NCBI GenBank assembly: GCA_003142955.1
Contig: PLOH01000055.1
Coordinates: 1 to 34,798 of the forward strand
Length of the DNA: 34,798 nucleotides
Source of the DNA: Opitutia bacterium
GTDB lineage: Bacteria > Verrucomicrobiota > Verrucomicrobiia > Opitutales > Opitutaceae
Direction: 5' to 3'
Every line of letters begins with the position of its first letter. Position 1 is the first letter of the stretch. The notes under the pieces were generated by a model that did not search any database, was not told where the DNA came from, and was given only the letters and a program-made list of their open reading frames with translations. Of this stretch, positions 1-7,390 are shown piece by piece. Both the position numbers and the translations under genes were made by a program.

Positions 1-1433
1 AGGCAGGGATCGTAGGCGCGGAAAGCCATCTCGACTTTGTTTAGCAGGCCCTCGGTCACGTGGCCGCCCTTGATCAGGCCTTTCGCGGCCTTCTCGACAC
101 TCATGGCAATGCGCGCGGCGTTGTTGCCGGTGGCCACGATCATGTTGGCCATCGTGATCATCCCGCGGGCGTCGGTTTTGTAGTGATGGAAGAGGGTGCC
201 CCGGGGCGCCTCGACCACGCCCATGCCTTCGGATGGCACGGCGGTCGGAATGCGGCGCACATCCTGACTCGTGATTTCCGGATCGTTGATGAGTTGCTCA
301 ATGCGCTCGGCGGCCTGGATCATCTCGATCACGCGTGCCCAGTGGTTGGCCAGGGTGTGATGCACGGGTTTGCCGCCGAGGACCTTGAAGAACTCTTCAT
401 AGGCCGCCTGGGCCTTGGGCGTGGCCATGCCGTCGGCCGCGTTCAGGCGGGCCAACGGGGCGACGGAATAGATACTTGTGTCTGGACCCTCCACGAAGCC
501 TTTCCAGCCGCGCTGCTTCAGATAGGTGAACTTCATGTAGCTCCAGGGCTCGACGTGCTCGGCCACGTAGTCGCGGTATTGCGACGGAGCGAACTTGCAA
601 ACTTCCTGGCCGTTGCAGTCCACGACGCGAATCTTCCCGTCGTAAAAGCTGACCTTGTTCTGCTCGTCCACCATCCCCATGTAGCAGGTCTTGTGGGTGA
701 AGGTGTCCGATGTGATCATCTGCACGTAGTCCGGATTCCCCAGCACGATCTGCCGGAACACGGCAAGCGTCCACTCGGCGAACTCGATGCCATCCTTGGC
801 GAGTTCCTTGAACTTCGGAAGGTCCTCCGCCTTGAGCGCCTTGCTCACGCCACCGGGCTGGCCGAGGACAGGATGAACGACCTTGCCGCCGAAATACGCG
901 ATCAGTTCGCGCAGCCGGCGCCGGGTGGCGATGACCTTCTTGCCGGCATCGAGGCCGACCTTGCCGATCACGCCGATGATGTTGCGCTGCTCCGGGGGCG
1001 CTTCCGGTCCGACGATGAAATCCGGCCCGCCCAGCACAAATACATGCAGCGCGTGATCCTCGAGCATGAACGTGTTGTAGACCAGTTCGCGGATTTTCCG
1101 GCCGGCTGAAGTGGGTTCGACCTGATAAAGGGCGTCGAGCGCCTTGGTCGAGGCCATGTGGTGCGCGGTGGGGCAGACGCCGCAGATGCGGCTCGTAATC
1201 TGCGGCATGTCTTCCGCGGGACGACCCAGGCTGAACACCTCGAAACCGCGGAGTTCCGGAACCTGCAGGTACGCGCGTTCAACGTCACCCTTGTCGTCGA
1301 GATAGATGTCGATCTTGCCGTGGCCTTCGAGCCGGGTGATCGGGTCGATCGTAACGTTGCGTTTGGCGGCCGCGTACGCCGCGTTGGCTCGCAGATTGCC
1401 GGCGTTGAAGGCTTGTTTCGTTGCGTCGTCCAT
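1..1433 (-). CDS. mvhA: [NiFe]-hydrogenase large subunit, MvhA type (3' end cut by window edge)
   Basis: Catalytic subunit of a cytoplasmic [NiFe] hydrogenase; it splits or forms H2 at a Ni-Fe site and passes electrons to MvhG. About 477 codons are present. The N-terminal TIDPITRLEGHGKI block is near residue 28. The first nickel motif RICGVCPTAHH is near residues 80-90. The window edge cuts the gene inside the second motif: the last readable residues are DPCL of the expected DPCxxC, so only a short C-terminal end is missing. The ATG at 1433 begins MDDATKQAF; no Shine-Dalgarno is visible in front of it. It is the last gene of the hdrCBA-mvhDGA run, and the HdrABC partners make a group 3c assignment more likely than a group 3 F420- or NAD-linked enzyme. 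The family call is firm; the subgroup rests on neighbours. Confidence 0.93.
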   Translation of the reverse strand, partial: MDDATKQAFNAGNLRANAAYAAAKRNVTIDPITRLEGHGKIDIYLDDKGDVERAYLQVPELRGFEVFSLGRPAEDMPQITSRICGVCPTAHHMASTKALDALYQVEPTSAGRKIRELVYNTFMLEDHALHVFVLGGPDFIVGPEAPPEQRNIIGVIGKVGLDAGKKVIATRRRLRELIAYFGGKVVHPVLGQPGGVSKALKAEDLPKFKELAKDGIEFAEWTLAVFRQIVLGNPDYVQMITSDTFTHKTCYMGMVDEQNKVSFYDGKIRVVDCNGQEVCKFAPSQYRDYVAEHVEPWSYMKFTYLKQRGWKGFVEGPDTSIYSVAPLARLNAADGMATPKAQAAYEEFFKVLGGKPVHHTLANHWARVIEMIQAAERIEQLINDPEITSQDVRRIPTAVPSEGMGVVEAPRGTLFHHYKTDARGMITMANMIVATGNNAARIAMSVEKAAKGLIKGGHVTEGLLNKVEMAFRAYDPC

Positions 1434-1629
1434 GGGAGGAAAAGCGGAGAATCGGAAAGGCGGGAAAGCGAAAAACGGAGGGGTGGAAGGCAGAAGGCTG
1501 AAACGCTGAAAGCTGAAAGGCTGAAGGACTGAAGGACTGAAATCTGAAATTCGGAAGCCTAAGGCCAGAAGGCAGAAATCAGACGACCGATGTTAGCGAC
1601 CAGTTGACGTTTGTCTTCCTTGGAACTTG
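1434..1629. repeat. mvhG-mvhA spacer filled with simple repeats
   Basis: This 196-base spacer has no gene. Read on the plus strand, about 1495-1555 is a run of 7-9 base units built on GCTGAAA, GGCTGAA and GGACTGAA. The unit CTTGGAACTT occurs twice where the spacer meets the mvhG stop (about 1619-1642). The composition is unlike the flanking genes. The same kind of filler occurs in the mvhD-mvhG spacer. Confidence 0.6.
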
Positions 1630-2622
1630 TCACTTGGAACTTGGTACTCGGTTGGCAGACAGGTTCACCTTCCGCCGCAGCAGACTCTTGGCGAGGCCGT
1701 AGCGGTAGAACGTCCCGACGGGATCCGGGATGCCTTCGAGCACCTGGTTGATGCCCGCTTCGTCCTTCGCCTCAATGTTGGCGCAGAGCGACGAGAGAAT
1801 CTTCGCGCCCTGATCGCGCACGCGGGAGGTGGGGCCGAAGCAGCCGGTGCACGGCATGTTGCCCTCGGTGCATTGCGCGCCGCAGCCGCTGCGGGTCGCC
1901 GGGCCCATGCAGACCACTCCCTGGGCGAGGAAGCATTTGGCGGGATCGAGCAGCTTCTGGTGGGTCCGCTTGAATTCGGTGAACGCGATATCGGATGGTT
2001 TGCTCGCCTTGCGGGAGCACTCTTCGCAGAGCGCGGTGTCGGGCGCCAGGACTGCGCCCTTCGGCGGGATCTGGCCACTCAACAACGCCGCGAACGCAGC
2101 CTTGGTCAGATTCGGGGTGGGCGGGCAACCTGGGATGTAGAAGTCCACGTCGACCACCTGATCCAACGAACGCACCACATTGCGCAGTTCCGGCAGGTGC
2201 GGGTGGCGACCGTTCTCCTCGAACTTGAGCTGCGGGCGGACCTTTGCCTCGTTCACGACCGTGGGCGCGTCCTCGTAGTTGAATTTCAGAATCTGCTCGC
2301 GCTCAAACTGGTTGGCCAGGCTGGGAATGCCCCCCAGGTGCGCACAGGAACCGTAGGCGATCAGATACTGGCTCTTCCGGCGCAAGAGACCGGCCATTTC
2401 CTCCTGCTCGGATGAGCGGATCGCGCCGTTGAGCAGCGTGGCGAAGATCGACTTGTCCGCCATGGCCTGGACGTCCTTGTACTTGAAGTCCATTGCCACC
2501 GGCCAGAGGACGATGTCCACCTTCTCGACGACGCCGAGGATATCCTCCGCGAGATCGACCACGGTCTCTTCGCAACCGCCGCAGGAGGCGCACCAATAGA
2601 AAGCGACTTTGGGTTTAGACAT
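1630..2622 (-). CDS. mvhG: [NiFe]-hydrogenase small subunit, MvhG type
   Basis: Iron-sulfur subunit that carries electrons between the MvhA active site and MvhD. It is 330 residues from the ATG at 2622, which has a good GGAGG ribosome site a few bases upstream; the frame is open further back to 2691, but that part covers spacer repeats. Cluster ligands are visible in order: FYWCASCGGCEETV (N-terminus), YGSCAHLGG (about residue 91), IPGCPPTPN (about 168), then a cysteine-rich second half with CEEC, CMGPATRSGCGAQC and PCTGCFGP. There is no Tat signal, so it is cytoplasmic, unlike HyaA in the same window. The last dozen residues (VNLSANRVPSSK) run into repeat-like spacer sequence and may be a non-conserved tail. 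Confidence 0.93.
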   Translation of the reverse strand: MSKPKVAFYWCASCGGCEETVVDLAEDILGVVEKVDIVLWPVAMDFKYKDVQAMADKSIFATLLNGAIRSSEQEEMAGLLRRKSQYLIAYGSCAHLGGIPSLANQFEREQILKFNYEDAPTVVNEAKVRPQLKFEENGRHPHLPELRNVVRSLDQVVDVDFYIPGCPPTPNLTKAAFAALLSGQIPPKGAVLAPDTALCEECSRKASKPSDIAFTEFKRTHQKLLDPAKCFLAQGVVCMGPATRSGCGAQCTEGNMPCTGCFGPTSRVRDQGAKILSSLCANIEAKDEAGINQVLEGIPDPVGTFYRYGLAKSLLRRKVNLSANRVPSSK

Positions 2623-2820
2623 GGGCGACCTCCAGTGTTGGAAATTTGAATCTCGAAGCTCGAAATCCGAAACAAGCACCGAAATCCGCATCGCAGGACG
2701 GCCAGACGGCGCGCCGTGTGGATGCGGCCCGATTGCGAACTCGTAGAGCCGAAGATTCCGTTTTGCTCATTCGTATTTGCGTCATTGAGATTTGTTTCGG
2801 ACTTCGAGTATTGCGCCGGG
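2623..2820. repeat. mvhD-mvhG spacer with CGAAATCCGAA-type repeats
   Basis: This 198-base non-coding spacer lies inside the operon. At about 2641-2695 it holds runs such as TCGAAGCTCGAAATCCGAAA and ACCGAAATCCG. The stretch around 2765-2815 has related motifs (GATTTG, TTTCGGACTTCGAG). The short hdrA-mvhD spacer (3352-3374) carries the same family in the other orientation (TTTCGGATTTCGGGCTTCGG). No convincing small ORF was seen. Confidence 0.55.
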
Positions 2821-3351
2821 CTATTTGGCCGCTGCCACCGGCTCCTGGCTTTCGACCTCGCCCGCATCGCCGGTCCGCCGGGCAAGTTCGCTGACTTCCT
2901 GGTCCCAGGTGGCAAACGCCTGGGGCATCCCGAGCGGACCGAGCGCCTTGATCTGGGCGGTCATTTCGTTGACGACGGTCTTGACCCGCTCGCCCTCGGC
3001 GGCGGAAATCCACTCGAGCCGCACCCGCTGTTCGGCAATCCCGAGGTCCTTAAGGAGGCGTTTGAGCAGCTGAAAGCGGCGGAGCATCTTGTAGTTGCCC
3101 TCGACGTAGTGACAGTCGCCGGGGTGGCAGCCGCCGATGAGCACGCCATCGGCGCCTTGGCGGAAAGCGTCGAGGATGAACTGCGGGTCGACGCGGCCCG
3201 AGCACATCAGGCGGATCACCCGGGTAGTCGACGCGTATTTGAGGCGCGACACTCCGGCGAGATCGGCGGCGGTGTACGTGCACCAGTTGCAGAAAAAGGC
3301 TATGATCCGCGGAGTCCAAGCGGCGGGTGAGGGTGGGGTGAGTTCACTCAT
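2821..3351 (-). CDS. mvhD: Hydrogenase/Hdr-linking iron-sulfur subunit MvhD
   Basis: Small [2Fe-2S] protein (176 residues) that docks the hydrogenase onto HdrA and passes electrons between MvhG and the HdrA flavin. Family signatures are clear: FFCNWCTYTAADLAG at about residues 20-34, VIRLMCSGRVDP at about 45-56, and GADGVLIGGCHPGDCHY at about 66-82, which supply the conserved cysteines. The C-terminus is an Ala/Glu-rich tail. It begins at the ATG at 3351, 23 bases after the hdrA stop; no strong Shine-Dalgarno is present. The direct neighbourhood with hdrA is the classic arrangement for this subunit. Confidence 0.94.
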   Translation of the reverse strand: MSELTPPSPAAWTPRIIAFFCNWCTYTAADLAGVSRLKYASTTRVIRLMCSGRVDPQFILDAFRQGADGVLIGGCHPGDCHYVEGNYKMLRRFQLLKRLLKDLGIAEQRVRLEWISAAEGERVKTVVNEMTAQIKALGPLGMPQAFATWDQEVSELARRTGDAGEVESQEPVAAAK

Positions 3352-3374
3352 GTTTCGGATTTCGGGCTTCGGAT

Positions 3375-5375
3375 TTAGTCAGCCAGCACGCCTTCGATTT
3401 CGCTGAACACTTCCTCATCTTCGAAGAGATTCTGCGCGATCGAGCCAGAGGGGCAGGAGCTGACACAAGTGCCGCAACCCTTGCACAGGGCCTCGTTGAT
3501 GACCGCCTTCTTGGTCGCTTCGTCGAAGGTGATGGCGGTGTACGGACAGAGCGGGAGGCATGACTTGCAGCCGCAGCAATCCGGAAGGACGTACGCGGTA
3601 TTCGGCTCCTGTTCGACATGGCCCTTGTCGATCAGGACCATCGCCTCGGCGGCCGCCGCGCCGGCCTGGGCGACGGTGTCCGGGATGTCGCGCGGGCCCT
3701 GGCAGCAGCCCGCGATGAAAATGCCGTCGGTGAACGTATTGACGGGGGCGAGCTTTGGGTGGCGCTCCAGGAAAAAACCCTCCGTGCCACAGCTCATGTT
3801 GAAGAGACGGCGGACGTCCTGGGCATCGGCCTGCGGCTCGAGACCGGTGGCCAGCACCACCATATCGACGGGAATGCGGCGCACAAATCCAGCCAACGTA
3901 TCTTCGACCCGAATGACGAGCTTGCCTTCCTCCTCCGGGGTCATGCCCCAATCGGTGACTTCGCCGACGCGGCCCCGCACAAAGTGGACGCCTTCCTCGT
4001 TCAGCTTGTCGTAGAACTCCTCGTAGCCTTTGCCCGGGGCGCGGATGTCGATGTAGAAATTGTAGATCTCGGCTCCTGTGTGCTCCTTGAGCAGGTGGGC
4101 CAGCTTCATGGAGTACATGCAGCAGACGCGTGAGCACCAGCGGTTGGTCTTCTTGTCGCGGGAGCCGACGCAATGGATGATGCCGATGGCCTTGGGCTGA
4201 CGGCCGTCGCGCAGGATGACCTCGCCCGAGGTCGGACCGGATGCGTTGACCAGACGCTCGACCTCCATCGCCGTGTACACATTCGGATAGACACCGTAGC
4301 CGTAGGGCAGCACCCGTTTGGCGTCGAAGGTCTGGAAACCGGTGGCGACGATGATCGTGCCGACCTTGATTTCGGTGAACTGCTCCTTCTGCTTGAAATC
4401 AATTGCCTTCCGGTCGCCGCAGGCTTCGACGCAGGTCTTCTTGCACTTGTCGGTCAGCACGCCGCGCTTGAAGTTCAGGCAGACGTCGGGATCGATGAGC
4501 ACCACCTGGGGCGTCGCCTGCGGGAACGGAATGTAGACCGGCTTGCGCTTGCCCAGGCCTTCGTTGAATTCATCGGTGAACTTGGGCTCCTTGTAGATGC
4601 AATTGGCGACGCATTCCTGGCAGCCGGTGCACAGGTCTTCGTTGATGAAACGCGCCTTGCGCTTGACCATGACCGTGTAGTTGCCGACGTAGCCGTCCAT
4701 CTTCACCACCTCGGAGTAGCTCCAGAGCGTGATGTTTTCATGGGCTCCGACCGAGGACATCTTTGGCGTAAGAATGCAGGCGGCGCAATCGAGCGTGGGA
4801 AACGTCTTGTCGAACTTGGCCATATGGCCGCCGATCGACGGTTCCCGTTCCACAAGGTAGACCTTCTTGCCGGCGTTGGCCAGGGTCAGCGCGGCATGGA
4901 TACCGGCGATGCCTCCCCCGACCACCAAGACGTCGGGGTTGACCGGCACCTGCTTGACCTCGAGCGCCTTGTGATGCGCGACCCGCCGAATGGCGGCGCG
5001 CGCCAGCGCCTTCGCCTTGGCGGTGGCCTCCTTGCGGTCGGTGTGCACCCACGAGTCGTGCTCGCGGATGTTGACCATGTGGAAGAAGAACGGATTGAGC
5101 CCGCCAGCGGCGACCGCGGTGCGAAAGGTGTGCTCGTGGAGCAGGGGAGAGCACGAGGCAACGACCACGCGGTTGAGATCGAACTCCTTGATGTCCTTTT
5201 GGATCAGCTCCTGTCCCGGATCCGAACACATGTATTTGTAATCCCGAGACAACACGACGCCCGGGAGCTTCTCAACGTAGCTGGCAACCTCCGGACAATC
5301 CACCATGCTGGCGATGTTGTGCCCGCAGTGGCAGACGTAAAAACCGATCCGTATGTCTTGCTTAATGCTGACCAT
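3375..5375 (-). CDS. hdrA: CoB-CoM heterodisulfide reductase subunit A, flavin/iron-sulfur
   Basis: HdrA is the flavin-bearing electron-bifurcating hub of HdrABC. It is 666 residues, a normal full length. Seen in order: an N-terminal YVCHCGHNIASMVD block (about 13-26) and VVVASCSPLLHEHTF (about 70-84); a thioredoxin-reductase-like FAD fold starting at LVVGGGIAGIHAAL (about 149); CAACILTPKM; a ferredoxin-like CTGCQECVANC; WCSRVCCMYSMK; GIFIAGCCQGPRDIP near the second FAD region; and two C-terminal [4Fe-4S] motifs, CCGCKSCLPLCP and CKGCGTCVSSCP. All positions read as cysteine, with no in-frame TGA suggesting selenocysteine. In methanogens the complex oxidises H2 and reduces ferredoxin and CoM-S-S-CoB; the acceptor here is unknown, since nothing in the window points to coenzyme M or B. 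Confidence 0.95.
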   Translation of the reverse strand: MVSIKQDIRIGFYVCHCGHNIASMVDCPEVASYVEKLPGVVLSRDYKYMCSDPGQELIQKDIKEFDLNRVVVASCSPLLHEHTFRTAVAAGGLNPFFFHMVNIREHDSWVHTDRKEATAKAKALARAAIRRVAHHKALEVKQVPVNPDVLVVGGGIAGIHAALTLANAGKKVYLVEREPSIGGHMAKFDKTFPTLDCAACILTPKMSSVGAHENITLWSYSEVVKMDGYVGNYTVMVKRKARFINEDLCTGCQECVANCIYKEPKFTDEFNEGLGKRKPVYIPFPQATPQVVLIDPDVCLNFKRGVLTDKCKKTCVEACGDRKAIDFKQKEQFTEIKVGTIIVATGFQTFDAKRVLPYGYGVYPNVYTAMEVERLVNASGPTSGEVILRDGRQPKAIGIIHCVGSRDKKTNRWCSRVCCMYSMKLAHLLKEHTGAEIYNFYIDIRAPGKGYEEFYDKLNEEGVHFVRGRVGEVTDWGMTPEEEGKLVIRVEDTLAGFVRRIPVDMVVLATGLEPQADAQDVRRLFNMSCGTEGFFLERHPKLAPVNTFTDGIFIAGCCQGPRDIPDTVAQAGAAAAEAMVLIDKGHVEQEPNTAYVLPDCCGCKSCLPLCPYTAITFDEATKKAVINEALCKGCGTCVSSCPSGSIAQNLFEDEEVFSEIEGVLAD

Positions 5376-5410
5376 GGGAGTTGTCGCTTGCGGGGTTTAG
5401 ACTTGAATTG

Positions 5411-6298
5411 TCAGGCGGGAACCGGCGTGGCGGCGGCCGGGAGTGGCGGACGCCACTTGAACGGCACGGCCGCCCGGTTCAGTCCGAGTTCCTTGTCGGA
5501 CAAACCGAACGCCAAGCCCATCAACTGCGTGAAATAGACGGTCGGGACCAGAACGTCGCCGTACTGCGCCTTCAATTGGGAGTGGTAGCCGTCGAGGTTG
5601 AACTGGCAGAGCGGGCAGACGGTGGCGATGCAGTCGGCCCCCCGTTTCTTGGCTTCGTTGAGCAGAATGTAAACGAGGCGGATGCCCGCTTCGGGCAGCG
5701 TACCGGTCAGGCTGCCGCCACAACATTTGGTCTTCAGCGGATAGTGGACCAACGTGGCGCCCAGGGCTTCCATGAGCCGGTCCATGGTTGTCGGGTTGTA
5801 TTGGTCGTCGAAGGTGGCGTAGGGGCGGACGATCTGGCAGCCGTAATACGTGGCAACCTTCAGGCCCTTGAGCGGTTTCTCGACCTTCTGTTTGATGGCC
5901 TCCAAACCAACGTCGTTAAGCAGGATGTCCAGCGGATGCCTCACCGGGGTGTCGCCGCTGTAATGCAATCCCACGGCGTTGAGGGCCCGGTCCATGGTCG
6001 CCTTCATCGCCGGATAATCGTGGAAGTAATGCTTCGCTTTATTCAGCACCAGATAACAGGCGGCGCACGGCGCCATGACCTGATTCAGACCGCTCTTTTC
6101 CGCCAGCGCCAGATTCCGGGCGGCGAGCACGCAGGCCTTGACTTCATCCACGGCCATGTAGGCGGTGGCCCCGCAGCAATTCCAGTCGTCGAGTTCCTGG
6201 AGCTCGACCCCGAGGTGCTTCATCACCGGGAGAAGCGATTCCTCATAAGCGCGACCGAGGCCTTTCAGCGAACAACCGGGAAAATAGGAGTATTTCAT
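5411..6298 (-). CDS. hdrB: Heterodisulfide reductase subunit B (CCG-domain protein)
   Basis: HdrB holds the disulfide-reducing site, two non-cubane [4Fe-4S] clusters bound by CCG domains. Both domains are intact. The first has SYFPGCSLKG, NCCGATAYM and APCAACY; the second has YYGCQIV, TKCCGGSLTG and TVCPLCQ. It is about 295 residues from the ATG at 6298, preceded by AAGGA at good spacing. A TTG six bases upstream would add two residues and overlap the hdrC stop, so the ATG is preferred. There are only 2 bases between the hdrC stop and this ATG, so translation is probably coupled. The substrate in this organism is unknown; CCG proteins also act on other disulfides and in lactate or glycolate oxidation, but the hdrA/hdrC context makes Hdr the best call. 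Confidence 0.94.
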   Translation of the reverse strand: MKYSYFPGCSLKGLGRAYEESLLPVMKHLGVELQELDDWNCCGATAYMAVDEVKACVLAARNLALAEKSGLNQVMAPCAACYLVLNKAKHYFHDYPAMKATMDRALNAVGLHYSGDTPVRHPLDILLNDVGLEAIKQKVEKPLKGLKVATYYGCQIVRPYATFDDQYNPTTMDRLMEALGATLVHYPLKTKCCGGSLTGTLPEAGIRLVYILLNEAKKRGADCIATVCPLCQFNLDGYHSQLKAQYGDVLVPTVYFTQLMGLAFGLSDKELGLNRAAVPFKWRPPLPAAATPVPA

Positions 6299-6300
6299 GC

Positions 6301-6990
6301 TCAAGATCCTTTCTGGTCATCGACGGCGTCCATCATGCGGGCGATGTCCCCGTGATGCTTGATCTTCTCCGTCACGAGCGAGAAGCGTCCGGTCTTGATC
6401 AGATCGATGCCGAGCCGCCAGTTGCCGAGCGCCGCCAGCCAGCTCGTCTTCATGAACAGCTTGATGACGAGGATCATCTCCGTGATCCGTCCGTTCTTCT
6501 TCACCATTTCACTGAAGTCGTAAGCGAGGATGGGTATCGGAAAACGTTTCGGAAAGATGCCCTCGAGGATGGCCCGTTGCTTGAGTTCATACATGATGTC
6601 CGTGATTCTGATCTCCTGCGGACATTCCACCGTGCAGGCATAACACGAGGCGCACAGCCAGATGGTGCGGCTCCGCAGCACCTCGTTCTTGAAGTCGGCC
6701 CGGGTCAAGGCCATGACCTGGCGCGGGGTGTGGTCCATATAGATGCTCAACGGACAGACACCGGAGCAGGTGCCGCATTGGATGCAGCTCTGGAGCTGTT
6801 CACACCCCGGCACGCTCATGATCTCGCGGCCAAAACCTCGCACCCGGTCGGCTTCATATTTGATCGTCGGCCGCATCTTCATGATCGGAACGCTCTCCTC
6901 GCCGGGCCTTTGCACATTTGGCCGGTCGCTCGATCGGGTCGGAACGGTTGCTTTTTTCGTGGCGGGAGGTGTTGTCATCGATTTGACCAT
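6301..6990 (-). CDS. hdrC: Heterodisulfide reductase subunit C (ferredoxin-like)
   Basis: HdrC relays electrons from HdrA to HdrB. Two [4Fe-4S] motifs are clear: CIQCGTCSGVCPLS, and CASCYACTVECPQEI, which begins about 40 residues further on. The frame is open from an ATG at 6990 (229 residues), but the first 36 residues are Pro/Ser/Thr/Lys-rich and have no visible function. An internal ATG at 6882 (MKMRPTIKYEADR) has GGAGAG ten bases upstream and gives about 193 residues, closer to the usual HdrC size, so the true start may be 6882. It is the first gene of the hdr-mvh run. No clear promoter was found upstream. The C-terminal third (FMKTSWLAALGNWRLG onward) is typical of the family. Confidence 0.92.
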   Translation of the reverse strand: MVKSMTTPPATKKATVPTRSSDRPNVQRPGEESVPIMKMRPTIKYEADRVRGFGREIMSVPGCEQLQSCIQCGTCSGVCPLSIYMDHTPRQVMALTRADFKNEVLRSRTIWLCASCYACTVECPQEIRITDIMYELKQRAILEGIFPKRFPIPILAYDFSEMVKKNGRITEMILVIKLFMKTSWLAALGNWRLGIDLIKTGRFSLVTEKIKHHGDIARMMDAVDDQKGS

Positions 6991-7390
6991 GGGTACAAAT
7001 TCGTCAGGACGCGCAAAAACATTCGCGACCGTGATCGGATGAACAGGGGAGAGTAATTGGGGTGGGGTTGTTCCTAAGACTTCGCACGTCCACCAATACG
7101 ACGCGCGACGCTATATTGTTTAGAGCCCTGGTATGATGGGGCGAGTAAAATCAACGGGTCGCGCCCATGCGCTGTTCCCCGTTTCTGCGCCGGGATTCGG
7201 CCTGCAACCGGGAGCAAGAGTCGTCTCGACTCTTTGGAAACAGTGCTTGCTGGGTGGCCGCGAGCGCCAGCGAGTGGATCCCGAGCGGCTGACCGCTCGC
7301 TGGCGCTCGCAGCCACCTCCTGGGCAGGTATTGTTCCCGCCCAAGGCGAAACCCGGTCTGTCGTAGCGACTGTGTGGATCCGGATTGGCC
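6991..7390. other. Non-coding gap between hdrC and hypF
   Basis: These 400 bases hold no believable gene. The right half carries two inverted repeats: a short perfect one with arms AAGAGTCG/CGACTCTT at 7216-7234, and the long hairpin listed at 7253-7317. Neither is followed by a clear U-run on the minus strand, so they are not called as intrinsic terminators for hypF. The left part must contain the hdr operon promoter if there is one, but no convincing -35/-10 pair could be picked out. Confidence 0.5.
7253..7317. repeat. Long hairpin repeat with GCGAGCGCCAGCGAG core
   Basis: Arms of 22 bases at 7253-7274 and 7296-7317 match at 21 of 22 positions, with a 21-base loop. The arm core GCGAGCGCCAGCGAG recurs as a single arm near 19517-19531 (upstream of etfA) and in partial form near 16755. 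It is therefore a dispersed REP-like element of this genome and not specific to hyp. Confidence 0.75.

Noticed and set aside
4173..5537. 454-codon plus-strand open frame opposite hdrA
   Set aside because: Shadow of the hdrA coding strand; the translation has no recognisable domain and the opposite strand explains the sequence fully.
3375..7000. Selenocysteine in HdrA or other Hdr/Mvh subunits, as in some methanogens
   Set aside because: All relevant positions are Cys codons and no in-frame TGA interrupts the conserved regions.
7216..7234. Intrinsic terminator after hypF
   Set aside because: The AAGAGTCG hairpin has no U-run on the minus strand and lies about 160 bases past the stop codon.
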